A stretch of DNA of 64,000 nt from Clostridium sp. UBA699 (GTDB lineage Bacteria; Bacillota; Clostridia; Clostridiales; Clostridiaceae), in contig DBML01000001.1 in assembly GCA_002298915.1 (NCBI GenBank), positions 186,001 through 250,000 of the forward strand. Reading direction: 5' to 3'. The notes beneath the pieces were generated by a model, which worked only from the letters and a program-made list of their open reading frames with translations, did no database searches and was not told the DNA's origin. The position numbers were made by a program, and so were the translations under genes. Every line of letters begins with the position of its first letter. Position 1 is the first letter of the stretch. Positions 1 through 9,276 of the stretch are shown here, piece after piece.

Positions 1-377
1 GCTCCGTTGAAGGGGTCCACTATGCCGCAGCTGTCGTTGTAGAAGATGGCGTTCATGGTGAAATCACGGCGGTTCAGGTCCTCGGCAAGAGACTTAGTAA
101 ATGCGCCGCCGATGCTGAACGTGGAGATCTCGATGTTTTCACCGTTTATGACCACGGTAACCGTGCCGTGCTTCAGCCCGGTTTCTATGATCCTGAAGCC
201 TGAAAAAACCTCAAGCACTTCACCGGGTTCCGCTGAAGTGCATATGTCCCAGTCGCTTGGCTCAAGCCCCAGCAGCGCGTCGCGAACGCAGCCGCCTACA
301 ACTCCGGCTTCGAAGCCAGCGTCCAAGAGCCTGCCAACGGCTATGGAAGGGTTTTCTGCGATGACGATTTTTTTCAT
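1..377 (-). CDS. cca: CCA-adding tRNA nucleotidyltransferase, N-terminal part (runs off the window)
   Basis: Only the first 125 codons are inside the window; the gene continues to the left. The enzyme adds or repairs the 3' CCA end of tRNAs. The translated part shows the class II nucleotidyltransferase head: a GGCVRDALLG stretch near residue 28, the metal-binding DWDIC (Asp-x-Asp) just after it, a beta segment with KHGTVTV, and the RRDFTMNAI motif that precedes the IVDPFNG segment at the window edge. The ATG at 377 has a strong AAAGGAG ribosome binding site six bases upstream. Poly(A) polymerase I shares this head, so the missing C-terminal part would be needed to be fully certain; CCA addition is the usual role in Firmicutes. 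Confidence 0.88.
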   Translation of the reverse strand, partial: MKKIVIAENPSIAVGRLLDAGFEAGVVGGCVRDALLGLEPSDWDICTSAEPGEVLEVFSGFRIIETGLKHGTVTVVINGENIEISTFSIGGAFTKSLAEDLNRRDFTMNAIFYNDSCGIVDPFNG

Positions 378-473
378 TGGCGGCTCCTTTCCCGTTTAGA
401 AATAATTGGTTTGTACCACAAATTATACAGGCTGCAGAACAAATTTTCAAACATCGGTCCTGCAGGATATCTC

Positions 474-523
474 AAAAAAACAAAACCTTACCGCTATCCC
501 CAGCGGCAAGGTTTTGTTTTTTT
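474..523. terminator. Bidirectional intrinsic terminator
   Basis: A 15-bp stem with one mismatch (481-495 with 502-516) is flanked by a run of seven A on the left and seven T on the right. On the minus strand it ends the glycosidase transcript just after its stop codon. Confidence 0.8.
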
Positions 524-524
524 G

Positions 525-1808
525 CTAAAAGCGGTATTCCTGGTTTTCAACATATCTCTCGTATATAGCTTCTGTAACCCCGTTCGCAGCTATTACTTCT
601 GAGTAGAAGCGGCCCGAGTTTTTAACAGTCCGCTTCTGCGTTTCGTAATCAACGTGCACCAGGCCAAACCGCGCTTTCTCTCCGTCAAGCCATTCGAAGT
701 TGTCGCAGAAGCACCAGTGGTAGTACCTCTCGACGGGGAGGCCCGATCCGCAGAGGGCCTTAAGGTGGTCGTAAATGAAGCGGTTGCGGAAGGAGTCGCT
801 GTTGTCGCAGGTGCCGTTCTCTGTGATGTAGACTGGGCGTTCGACGATGCGGAGAAGCTTCTCAGCGCAGCGTACGATGCCTTCCGGATATATCTCCCAG
901 CCCAGGTCGTTTTTAGGGACACCTTCACGCACGCCTAAATTAGAACCGGCTACGGTAGACCGCGAATAGTAGTTCAGCGCCAGGAAGTCGCAGTATGTGC
1001 CACGCTTGGTTCGCAAAGGCGCTCTGAGAGGGAACTTGAACTTGCCGAAGCAGAGCGCCTCAGTTATCGAACCCTGGAAGAAGCGGTCCAGCAGCGCTGC
1101 GCTAATCCTTTGGCGGAGGCTCCCGGGGTTAGCCGGCTCGAATATCCTGACGGCGTTTGCAAAGCTCACCCTAGTGTCTGCGTATCCCATCTCGCGACGC
1201 ACATTGTGGATAAGTTCGTATGACTGGATGTGGCAGGCGGCCATCACAGACATTACCTTGAGCATTTTCCTTAGGGACCTTTCGCCAGGAGGCCATGTCC
1301 CGAGATAATACGATGAAGCGGCATATATGTTGGGTTCGTTTATCGTGATGTACTCGGAGACGAGGTCGCCGAAGGAGCGTACGGCGAGCTCGACAAAATT
1401 AATGAAGTATTTGGCGTTCCCGGCTTCGGTGAAGCCCCCTTTATCCTCGAACCACATCGGGTTCGTGAAATGATGGATTGTCATCAGAAGGGAGATGCCC
1501 TTAGCCTTAAGATAGGAAAGCTCTTCCCTGTAATGAGCGACAGCCGACTCGTCCACCTCGTTCTCGGAGGGGCATAAGCGGGCCCACTCAACCCCGAAGC
1601 GGTAAGCTTTTATTCCCAGCCCTGACATCAGATCGGCATCCTCGCGCCAGCGGGCGTAGTGGTCGTCCGCCCGGGCGGGGCTGCTTCCGCTGGGTATATT
1701 CCCTTTTCGGTACCAGTCGTTCCAGCTGTGATCTAGCTCCCCGCCCTCGATCTGCGTTGCAGAAGAGGCGACGCCCAGCATAAAATCTTTTTCCAGTTTG
1801 AAAGTCAA
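525..1808 (-). CDS. Glycoside hydrolase family 1 protein (beta-glucosidase-like)
   Basis: This is a 427-residue family 1 glycosidase, a single TIM barrel that hydrolyses beta-linked glycosides with retention. The N-terminus FMLGVASSATQIEG is the family signature. TINEPN near residue 155 carries the acid/base glutamate, and YITENGT near residue 335 carries the nucleophile glutamate. The protein is slightly shorter than the common 440-480 residues. The start is a TTG preceded by a strong GGAGGTGAT site ten bases upstream; an ATG inside that site lies in another frame. No PTS or sugar ABC gene is adjacent, so a phospho-glycosidase role is not supported by context, and the substrate cannot be told from sequence. 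It has its own terminator and no operon partner. Confidence 0.85.
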   Translation of the reverse strand: MTFKLEKDFMLGVASSATQIEGGELDHSWNDWYRKGNIPSGSSPARADDHYARWREDADLMSGLGIKAYRFGVEWARLCPSENEVDESAVAHYREELSYLKAKGISLLMTIHHFTNPMWFEDKGGFTEAGNAKYFINFVELAVRSFGDLVSEYITINEPNIYAASSYYLGTWPPGERSLRKMLKVMSVMAACHIQSYELIHNVRREMGYADTRVSFANAVRIFEPANPGSLRQRISAALLDRFFQGSITEALCFGKFKFPLRAPLRTKRGTYCDFLALNYYSRSTVAGSNLGVREGVPKNDLGWEIYPEGIVRCAEKLLRIVERPVYITENGTCDNSDSFRNRFIYDHLKALCGSGLPVERYYHWCFCDNFEWLDGEKARFGLVHVDYETQKRTVKNSGRFYSEVIAANGVTEAIYERYVENQEYRF

Positions 1809-1983
1809 GTGGCATCACCTCCTTCAAAACTATTTCTTATGCCTATTATATAATTATTTTCCAGCCGTATCAAATGATTGGGTGCGGAAGCAAGCTCCAA
1901 CAATATATTTACATGAAGAGCAATGTGATATATAGTAACATAAAGCAAACTTTTCAGAACGTTCAGGAAACTGCGCAGAAAGG

Positions 1984-3261
1984 ATGGGGATAACTTTGGG
2001 CCATTTGACAATGAATAACTACCGCAATCTTCAGAGAAGGATGGACAGGTCTATACCTGGCATCTACGATTCGAATACACTGTATGAGCTCTTGAGCATT
2101 CTTTTCACGGACGAGGAGGCGCGCTTGTGCTCAGTGATGCCGCTCACCTATTTCACCAAGGGTGAAATAGCGAATATATGGAACAAAACTGAGGAGGAAG
2201 CCGAAGCCGTACTGCAGAACCTGGCAAGCAAAGGGCTGGTTTTCTACGCAGAGCAGGAAGGGGAAAAGGCATATCTCCTTTCACCGCCGGTGCTGGGTTT
2301 CTTCGAATTCTCCCTGATGAGGACCGACGGCAAGTTCGACAGGAAAAGGCTGTCTGAGCTCTATCATCGGTACATAAACCTTGAGGAGGGCTTCATCACT
2401 CAGTTTTCGAACATCAATCCTCCAATGACACGCGTTTTTGTTCAGGAGGATGCCATAAAGGATATAGAATCTGAGGTCCTGTCCTATGAAAGGGCAAGCG
2501 AGGGGATCGACCAGGCAACCTTCATCACGGTGGGGACCTGCTTCTGCAGGCACAAGATGGAGCACATGGGCATGGCCTGCGACAACCCCCAGGATGTCTG
2601 CCTCACGTTCAACGACATAGCGAAGGAGCTGGCAGAACAGGGTATTGCCAGGGAAATATCTAAAAGGGAAGCGCACGACATACTTGAGCTCTGCATAGAA
2701 AAAGGGCTGGTCCAAATAGGGGACAACAGGAAAGGCGGGCTGGCCATAATCTGCAACTGCTGCGGCTGCTGCTGCGACATACTGCTAGCATATAAACGCC
2801 TTGGCTCCACAAGCCTCATAAATCCAACTAACTACATCGCTGCAGTGGAGGGAGAAGCATGCTCAGGCTGCGGTATTTGCTCAGGGAGATGCCCTGTAGA
2901 TGCCATCTCGATTGTCGATGGAAAGGCCGCTGTGAACCGCGAGGTATGCCTGGGCTGCGGCGTGTGCACGAGATTCTGCCCAACGGGTGCCTGCAGGCTG
3001 CAAAACAGGCCCGAAAAGGTGTACGTTCCTGACAATATATTTGAGAAGATTGCGCTTCAGGCGATAGATCAGGGCAAGATAGGGAACTTCCTGTTCGAGG
3101 ACCAGACCAGCGTGCTGCATAAATTCTCAAGGGAGGTGCTGAACGGCTTCGTCAGGATACCTGCTGTCAAAAATTTCCTTATGAAAGAGAAGGTGCACTC
3201 GCAGATATTCGGATTCTTGTCAAAACAGGAAAGATTCAAAGGTGTTTCAAGGAAGGACTGA
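1984..3261 (+). CDS. 4Fe-4S binding protein with winged-helix-like N-terminus
   Basis: A soluble protein of about 425 residues with two parts. Roughly residues 20-110 are helical and look like a winged-helix fold (a segment around YFTKGEIANIWNKTEEEAE followed by LASKGLV). The rest carries cysteine clusters: CFCRHKM near residue 188, an unusual CNCCGCCC cluster near 258, then two ferredoxin motifs CSGCGICSGRCP and CLGCGVCTRFCP. It is probably an electron-transfer or redox-sensing protein, but no partner is encoded next to it and the exact role is unknown. The start is uncertain: the ATG at 1984 has its purine-rich sequence immediately adjacent, while an in-frame TTG at 1996 and ATG at 2011 are alternatives. 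Confidence 0.7.
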   Translation: MGITLGHLTMNNYRNLQRRMDRSIPGIYDSNTLYELLSILFTDEEARLCSVMPLTYFTKGEIANIWNKTEEEAEAVLQNLASKGLVFYAEQEGEKAYLLSPPVLGFFEFSLMRTDGKFDRKRLSELYHRYINLEEGFITQFSNINPPMTRVFVQEDAIKDIESEVLSYERASEGIDQATFITVGTCFCRHKMEHMGMACDNPQDVCLTFNDIAKELAEQGIAREISKREAHDILELCIEKGLVQIGDNRKGGLAIICNCCGCCCDILLAYKRLGSTSLINPTNYIAAVEGEACSGCGICSGRCPVDAISIVDGKAAVNREVCLGCGVCTRFCPTGACRLQNRPEKVYVPDNIFEKIALQAIDQGKIGNFLFEDQTSVLHKFSREVLNGFVRIPAVKNFLMKEKVHSQIFGFLSKQERFKGVSRKD

Positions 3262-3452
3262 GGGAGGGAAGGATAATTGCACTTTTGCGCCTGTCAGCGA
3301 CACGAGGAAATACTGATATGCGAAAATTGCATTATTGTCACTTTCAATTGCACAAAGGTCACTTGTGTGGTCCCAAGGGCTGTGCGGCTATTGTACGTCA
3401 AAAGAAATGAAAGTAAAATGAGAAAAAGACATGCAATAGGTTGGTGATTTCT

Positions 3453-5363
3453 GTGAATTTTGATCCTGAAGTTTTTATTGAAGAGATCGACAGTAAGTAC
3501 GGGAAACTGAGCGTTGACGACATGGAGAAGCACATACTTGCTGTTGTAAAAAAGGCTGCCTCCCGTTACGGGGAGGACAGCACGGGCTTTGCCGCGCTAT
3601 TAAACGAGCTGGCGGGCTTCTACCGAAGCACGAGCCGGTACAAAAAGGCTGAGGAAGCATTCGGCAAGGCTTTGGTTATAATAGAAAAAGCTGAAGGCAG
3701 GAACAACTCGAACTACGCCACGACACTGAACAACCTGGCAGGGGTATTCCGCATGGCGGGAGACCATGCAAAGGCAGAGCAGATGTTCCTTGAAGCGATC
3801 GAGCTTTACAAGAACGCATCCATGGAAGGGAGCCTGGCGTACTCCAGCGCGCTAAACAACCTGGGGCTGCTTTACATGGAGACAAGGGATTACGGGAAGG
3901 CCGCAGTGCTGTTCGGGGAAGCAAACGCCATCGCGAAAAAGGAGGGAAAAGACCCTGCAGTATATGCCACAGGGCTCGGAAACCTTGCCGCCGCATACAT
4001 AGGCCTGGGCTGGACCGAGGAAGCAGGGAGGCTGCTGTCGGAGGCGGTCGAGCTATACAGGGACAACGGGCTCGAAGACAATTTCCATTACCCGTCAGCC
4101 ATAAGCACCCTGGGCTTGTTCCATTTCTCCACCGGCAACTATCCTGAAGCCGAGAAGCTTTTCATCCAGGCGCTTGAGCTTAGGGAGAAAGACTTCGGAA
4201 GGAAAAACCACGAGTTCGCAAAGGCATGCGACAACCTCAGCGTGCTTTACGAGAAAACCGGGGATTACGCCAGGGCTGAAAAATACGCCAGGCAGTCGCT
4301 CGAGTCGTTGCTCAGCGTGTTCGGTGAAGGGCATCCCAACTGCAAAAAAAGCGCCGAGGCGCTGGAGAGTCTTCAGGAGAGATTGAAAGAGGGAAGCAGC
4401 GCCGGCAAAAGCTCAGACACAACAGGGATGGAGCTGGCCTTTCTGACCTTCATGCAGTTCAGCGCCGAAACGCTCTGCAGGAAGTTCCCTGAATACAGCG
4501 GGAGGATCGCAGCTGGCTTGGTAGGAGAAGGTTCGGAATGCTTGGGGTTCGATGATGAAACATCACGCGACCACGACTGGGGCCCTTCCTTCTGCATCTG
4601 GCTGTCAAAAGAGGATTTCGAAAAGGTCGGCGCTGAGATGCAAAAGGAGTACGACAAGCTTTGCAGGAGCTTCCTGGGGTTTGAAAGCAGGCAGGAAAGC
4701 ATTTACAGCGCCGGGCGCAGGGGCATCATGGAGACAGGAAGCTTCTACAGGAAATACATCGGCCTGGACAGACCCCCGATGACGCTGAGGGAATGGCGTG
4801 CAATACCGGAAACAAACCTTTCCGTGGTCACTAATGGCAAGGTTTTCATAGATTCCCTCGGGGAGTTCAGCAGCTTCAGGAAGGCGCTGAAGGCATACTA
4901 TCCCGCGGATGTCAGGCTCAAAAAACTTGCTGCACGCTGCGCTTTGATGGCACAGGCAGGGCAGTACAACTACCCGAGATGCATCAAGCGCGGCGAGCAT
5001 GTGGCCGCCCAGCAGGCGCTGGCAGGTTTCACTGACGCCGCTGTTTCAGCAGTTTTCCTGCTGAACAGGGAGTACAAGCCATTCTACAAGTGGATGCACA
5101 GGGCCATGAAAGGGCTGCCCGTCCTCGGGGAGGAGCTCCACGGCATGCTTTCAGAGCTTGTTTCGGAAAACGGAGCTGCGGGAAAAACGGTCCATGAAAG
5201 GCGGGCAGAGATCATCGAGGAGATATGCCAGCTGATGATCGTGGAGCTGAAATCGAGAGGCATGAGCAGCTCGGCCAGCGATTTTCTTCTCGACCACGCC
5301 CATGAGGTGCAGTCCGGGATAGCGGATCAGGAAACAAGGCAGCTGCACGTTATGGCAGACTAA
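3453..5363 (+). CDS. TPR-repeat protein with C-terminal DUF4037 nucleotidyltransferase-like domain
   Basis: The first 300 or so residues are a run of kinesin-light-chain-like tetratricopeptide repeats (recurrent LNNLAGVFRMAGDHAKAE-type units about 42 residues apart), a protein-interaction solenoid. The second half matches the DUF4037 type: a GSECLGFDDE segment followed by SRDHDWGP, reminiscent of nucleotidyltransferase G-S and D-x-D motifs, near residue 365. No function is known for the family. The GTG at 3453 is chosen because AGGTTGGTGAT precedes it at normal spacing; a TTG at 3441 is also in frame. The next gene, nine bases downstream, encodes the DUF4125 partner, so the two are probably one operon and may act together. 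Confidence 0.75.
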   Translation: MNFDPEVFIEEIDSKYGKLSVDDMEKHILAVVKKAASRYGEDSTGFAALLNELAGFYRSTSRYKKAEEAFGKALVIIEKAEGRNNSNYATTLNNLAGVFRMAGDHAKAEQMFLEAIELYKNASMEGSLAYSSALNNLGLLYMETRDYGKAAVLFGEANAIAKKEGKDPAVYATGLGNLAAAYIGLGWTEEAGRLLSEAVELYRDNGLEDNFHYPSAISTLGLFHFSTGNYPEAEKLFIQALELREKDFGRKNHEFAKACDNLSVLYEKTGDYARAEKYARQSLESLLSVFGEGHPNCKKSAEALESLQERLKEGSSAGKSSDTTGMELAFLTFMQFSAETLCRKFPEYSGRIAAGLVGEGSECLGFDDETSRDHDWGPSFCIWLSKEDFEKVGAEMQKEYDKLCRSFLGFESRQESIYSAGRRGIMETGSFYRKYIGLDRPPMTLREWRAIPETNLSVVTNGKVFIDSLGEFSSFRKALKAYYPADVRLKKLAARCALMAQAGQYNYPRCIKRGEHVAAQQALAGFTDAAVSAVFLLNREYKPFYKWMHRAMKGLPVLGEELHGMLSELVSENGAAGKTVHERRAEIIEEICQLMIVELKSRGMSSSASDFLLDHAHEVQSGIADQETRQLHVMAD

Positions 5364-5372
5364 CGATAAGGG

Positions 5373-5996
5373 GTGCTGAGTGTGAAGGAAAAGCTTATAA
5401 CCGAAATATTGTCGATAGAATGGGAAATGTTCAGGAGCGTTGCGAGCGAAGGCGGCGAAGCTGAATGCCAGCGGGAGCAGAAAACCTTCGTTATCATGAG
5501 GCTCAGCCAGGCGCTTTCCTGGAACGAGCAGATGCTTGAAAGCTACCTCGAGGACCTGAAGCGGGCGAGGAATGAAGGCAGGAACCTCATGACCGAAAAA
5601 TATGCACGCATGATGAGGTATACCCATCCAGATGAATACGTGCTGCTGGCCTACAGGCTGCCCGTCTTGAACAGTGAGAAGGAGGAGCTTGCAGACAGGA
5701 TAACTGCAATTATGGTGAAATGGGCCATGGAGCTGAGCAGGAAATACCCCCATGTCCTTGGAACAGGGCGCGCGATCGAACGCGACCGGGATTCCGCCAA
5801 CGAAACCTCTCTTGAAACGTACTGCAGGGGCGAGCTCCAGACCTACGGGCTGAGGACCCTTCAGCTGAGCGTGGAATGGTTCTCAAGATGCCTGTCTGAG
5901 GGAGTGAACAGCTACGAGAGAGTGCTGGAGAACATCGTGAAGATGTACGGATACGGCTCCATCGAAGAAGCTGAAGCTGACAGGGCGGCAGTATGA
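5373..5996 (+). CDS. DUF4125 family protein
   Basis: An all-helical soluble protein of about 205 residues that I recognise as DUF4125 type (opening with an ILSIEWEMFRSV segment and a long charged middle). No catalytic motif or membrane segment is visible and the function is unknown. It follows the TPR-DUF4037 gene closely and ends in a strong terminator, so the two form a two-gene unit. The start is either the GTG at 5373 or the GTG at 5382; the latter has AAGGGG at better spacing. Confidence 0.7.
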   Translation: MLSVKEKLITEILSIEWEMFRSVASEGGEAECQREQKTFVIMRLSQALSWNEQMLESYLEDLKRARNEGRNLMTEKYARMMRYTHPDEYVLLAYRLPVLNSEKEELADRITAIMVKWAMELSRKYPHVLGTGRAIERDRDSANETSLETYCRGELQTYGLRTLQLSVEWFSRCLSEGVNSYERVLENIVKMYGYGSIEEAEADRAAV

Positions 5997-6007
5997 ACAA
6001 AATTACC

Positions 6008-6047
6008 AAAGGCCAACCGGGGAAACAATTCCCTGGTTGGCCTTTGT
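6008..6047 (+). terminator. Intrinsic terminator after the DUF4125 gene
   Basis: AAAGGCCAACC pairs with GGTTGGCCTTT across a GC-rich inner stem and a short A-rich loop, followed by a weak T stretch. It lies 12 bases after the stop codon. Confidence 0.7.
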
Positions 6048-6115
6048 CGATTGACAGGTCAGTTCCGGCAAACTAAGATTAATAGTGAAGGGAAATTTTT
6101 CATGGAGGAGTTTGA

Positions 6116-7036
6116 ATGATGATTGACAAATATGTTGATATACTGCCCGAAATTGCAGAAGCTGTAAAAACAGGCAAGCCGGTCGTAGCGCTTGAATCGA
6201 CCATAATCTCACACGGCATGCCTTATCCAAGGAACGTGGAGACAGCTCTGAACGTGGAGAGGATAGTCAGGGAAAAAGGGGCTGTGCCGGCAACGATAGC
6301 TGTCCTCGGAGGCAGGCTGAAGGTAGGCCTCAAGCCCGAAGAGATAGAGGTTTTGGGCCAGGCCAGGCACGTGATGAAGGCGTCGAGAAGGGACCTTCCG
6401 TTCATGATAACCAAGAAGCTCGACGGAGGGACAACAGTTGCTTCAACCATGATCATAGCTGCCATCGCCGGGATAAAGGTCTTTGCTACCGGCGGCATAG
6501 GAGGGGTGCACAGGGGCGCATCGGAGAGCTTCGACATATCCTCGGACCTGCAGGAGCTTGCTCGAACAAACGTGGCAGTGGTATGCGCCGGCGTGAAATC
6601 CATACTTGACATAGGCCTGACGCTTGAATATCTCGAAACATACGGCGTGCCGGTGGTCGGTTTCCAGACAGATGAGATGCCTGCTTTCTATACCAGAAAG
6701 AGCGGCTTCAGGGTGGATTACAGAGCGGACTCGCCTGAGGAAATCGCCAGGGCTCTCAAGGCCAAGTGGGACATAGGGCTCGACGGAGGAATGATCATCG
6801 CTAACCCGATACCACCTGAGTACGAGATGGACTACGGGGCAGTCACGAAGGCGATCGAGCAGGCTATAGACGAAGCCGAGAAGGCGGGGATAAAGGGCAA
6901 GGATTCCACTCCCTACCTTCTGAACAGGGTGAAGGAGATAACAGGCGGTGTAAGCCTAGAGTCCAACATACAGCTGGTGTACAGCAACGCAGGGCTCGCA
7001 GCAGATATAGCAAAACAGCTGAAGGCTTTGCCATGA
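6116..7036 (+). CDS. psuG: Pseudouridine-5'-phosphate glycosidase
   Basis: PsuG reversibly splits pseudouridine 5'-phosphate into uracil and ribose 5-phosphate. The 306-residue length and the conserved N-terminal block (ALESTIISHGMPYP at about residue 26), GGTTVASTM near 103, FATGGIGGVHRG near 122 and NPIPPEYE near 228 match the family throughout. The ATG follows TGGAGGAG at good spacing. No pseudouridine kinase (psuK) gene lies beside it, which is the more usual arrangement. Instead its 3' end overlaps the next gene by four bases (ATGA), so the two are translationally coupled. Confidence 0.93.
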   Translation: MMIDKYVDILPEIAEAVKTGKPVVALESTIISHGMPYPRNVETALNVERIVREKGAVPATIAVLGGRLKVGLKPEEIEVLGQARHVMKASRRDLPFMITKKLDGGTTVASTMIIAAIAGIKVFATGGIGGVHRGASESFDISSDLQELARTNVAVVCAGVKSILDIGLTLEYLETYGVPVVGFQTDEMPAFYTRKSGFRVDYRADSPEEIARALKAKWDIGLDGGMIIANPIPPEYEMDYGAVTKAIEQAIDEAEKAGIKGKDSTPYLLNRVKEITGGVSLESNIQLVYSNAGLAADIAKQLKALP

Positions 7037-9252
7037 AAGGAATAGACTACAAAAAACTCGAGCGCGGCAGGAAGAAATATTCAGTGCTGTTTTTCGCAGC
7101 TTCCGCTCTGTTTATCCTGCCCTTCATAATAATATCAAAAAGCGGTTTTGATAGAATTTTTGCAGGCATCGTGCTTTCAGCTCTCCTCGTACTCAGCATA
7201 ATATACTGGGCAAAAGGGACAGCGCTTGCAGCTATGCTCGCCGCATACTATGCTTTGTATTCTGCAGCGGTTTTCGCCTCGCTAATGCTGCAGGAGAACG
7301 TGGCCCTGCCTGGGTTCATCAGCAAGAACATATTCAGCACGCTTTCGATAGCGGTGGTCGTCACCCTGACCATTGTCATTCCGCTGCCAAGGTTTGCCAG
7401 GGAGTACGTTCAGGACAAAATAAACGGCGAAGAAACAGTCAGAGCCAAGGCGCAGGACCTTATGGTTGAAGCCGAAGATGAAAGGCACGTAACTTTTGAA
7501 ACGCTCATGGAATACAAGTCGATGGACAAGTACATTTCAAAGCCCTACAGCATCGCGAACACATCCGATTTCATAAGAAGGATGAGGATAATCATAGGCT
7601 ATTCGCTTGTTGCCTTGGGCCTTATCGGCATAGTCGTATTTATGAACAGCGAAGATCAAGCTTTAAGCTTTGTGAACTCATGGGTGTTCTGGTCGCTCGC
7701 CGCATCGGTATCGATTCTTATATCGGGTTTCATAATCATATTTGCAGGATTCATAAGGTCTTTTGCCGCGATGGTCTTTTGCTGGTGCATTGCAATTGCA
7801 GGCTACTATGTCTTCAGGATTATTGGCTCTTCTTACGGGAGGTCTCCGCTGCTGTTCTACGTCGAAGCTGCCCTCATCGCAGCAAGCGGAGCAGCCGCAG
7901 TTTATTTCATGTATAAAAAAATATGGATTAAAAGCCAGCTCAGCTTCTCCTATTTCCAGAAGGGGGATGAGGTTATCGGTGTTGACCTTGCCCTTAGGAA
8001 CGCCGCGCCTCTTGCAGGCTATGTCAGCTGTTTTGAAGTTGTTGTCCATGTGAACGAAGACACCGACCTTCAGGAGGTCGACAACCTCAACGAAGAACTG
8101 ACCTATTTTTCAGGCAGGCGGAACATGGTTTTCGCCGGAGTTGCTTTAAATTTCGATGCCAACAAATACAGGCTGTTTGTATACACGGATGATAAAAGGA
8201 AAGCAGGAAAAAAGCTGTCAAGGTTCCTCAGGAAGAGAGTGCCGTATGATTACGAAATCAGCATAAAAGAGGACATGGGATGGGAAACATACAAGGAGTA
8301 CCTTTACCCAGACGAAAACCAGCTCATCCAAAGGTACAACGAAGTGATGATCGAAAACCTTGAAGCGGAGGGGTTTGACTTCGAAGAGGAGCACAAAGTC
8401 ATATTCAATCTTCTGTTTGCCGACAGCGGCGATGCGAGGGCGTTCAGGGACTCCGCTTTGGCAAACGGATTCGAAAAAGCTGAGTATTCGGACAACACAG
8501 CTTATGCCGAGGAAGAAGGGCTGCCAAAGAAATATCGCCATATTGCAAGCGTACAGCTGACAACCAGAATAGGGCTTGACCGGATGAACCTTAACTGCAA
8601 AAATGTCATGGAGCTTGCAGACGAATACGGAGGAGAATTCTACAACTGGGTGTTCGGGGAGCTTTTGGATGAAAGGAATGTGATGAGTTTGAAAACATTA
8701 GATAATGCAACACATGCTAGTTCACCAGGCGGATTGTCAGTATCGGAAAAAAAGTTAAAAATACTTCGACCGGATCTGTTTGGACTGAAGGGTCGGATTG
8801 AAGGTATAGCCGACAGTATGAAGAACGGATTTGACAAAAGGACAAGGATTAAGGAGCATATGCTTTACGGTGACAGCCAGCCAGCTGTAGTTATTTCAAG
8901 GAGTCCGCTGATCATAGCAGCATACTCAGAAGATATCGACTGCGTTGTTCTTTTAAAATTCCCAGAGGAATATGCAGAGATCTGCAACCTTGAGATAAAA
9001 TCGAAGCTTATTTCTGTGAATACTTATCTGAGAACTGAAGAATTCCAAAAGGATATTACTCCTGGCCCAAATTGCCATAACACCTGGACAGGATACATAC
9101 CAATCATTGCGGAGTTTATCACTGACGATATTGGTGCGCTTGAAAACAAGAAACAGGAAATTGACAATGAAACATGGGAATATGTATATAAATTGGGGGT
9201 TGAATATCAGGAAAAGAAACCCGGTGTATGCAGGGACGGGAGGCAGTTTTAA
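7033..9252 (+). CDS. Large multi-domain membrane protein with RraB/DUF695-like region
   Basis: A 739-residue protein of unknown function coupled to psuG by an ATGA overlap. About residues 18-135 and 180-295 contain eight or so hydrophobic membrane segments. The cytoplasmic part (about 300-540) includes a segment resembling DUF695 (a WETYKEYLYP region near 415) and then a stretch resembling the RNase E inhibitor RraB fold (VIFNLLFADSGDARAF near 456). From about 8680 the base composition becomes visibly more AT-rich and the codon choice changes, beginning at an in-frame ATG, and the last 190 residues match nothing I know. This suggests a recent fusion or tail exchange. It has no signal peptide or catalytic motif. 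Confidence 0.55.
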   Translation: MKGIDYKKLERGRKKYSVLFFAASALFILPFIIISKSGFDRIFAGIVLSALLVLSIIYWAKGTALAAMLAAYYALYSAAVFASLMLQENVALPGFISKNIFSTLSIAVVVTLTIVIPLPRFAREYVQDKINGEETVRAKAQDLMVEAEDERHVTFETLMEYKSMDKYISKPYSIANTSDFIRRMRIIIGYSLVALGLIGIVVFMNSEDQALSFVNSWVFWSLAASVSILISGFIIIFAGFIRSFAAMVFCWCIAIAGYYVFRIIGSSYGRSPLLFYVEAALIAASGAAAVYFMYKKIWIKSQLSFSYFQKGDEVIGVDLALRNAAPLAGYVSCFEVVVHVNEDTDLQEVDNLNEELTYFSGRRNMVFAGVALNFDANKYRLFVYTDDKRKAGKKLSRFLRKRVPYDYEISIKEDMGWETYKEYLYPDENQLIQRYNEVMIENLEAEGFDFEEEHKVIFNLLFADSGDARAFRDSALANGFEKAEYSDNTAYAEEEGLPKKYRHIASVQLTTRIGLDRMNLNCKNVMELADEYGGEFYNWVFGELLDERNVMSLKTLDNATHASSPGGLSVSEKKLKILRPDLFGLKGRIEGIADSMKNGFDKRTRIKEHMLYGDSQPAVVISRSPLIIAAYSEDIDCVVLLKFPEEYAEICNLEIKSKLISVNTYLRTEEFQKDITPGPNCHNTWTGYIPIIAEFITDDIGALENKKQEIDNETWEYVYKLGVEYQEKKPGVCRDGRQF

Positions 9253-9276
9253 GGAACGAAAAGGAGGGTTAATAGA

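Noticed and set aside
1588..1827. ATG inside the ribosome binding site of the GH1 gene as a start
   Set aside because: It lies in a different frame and gives an arginine-rich 79-residue shadow product; the TTG at 1808 fits the family N-terminus.
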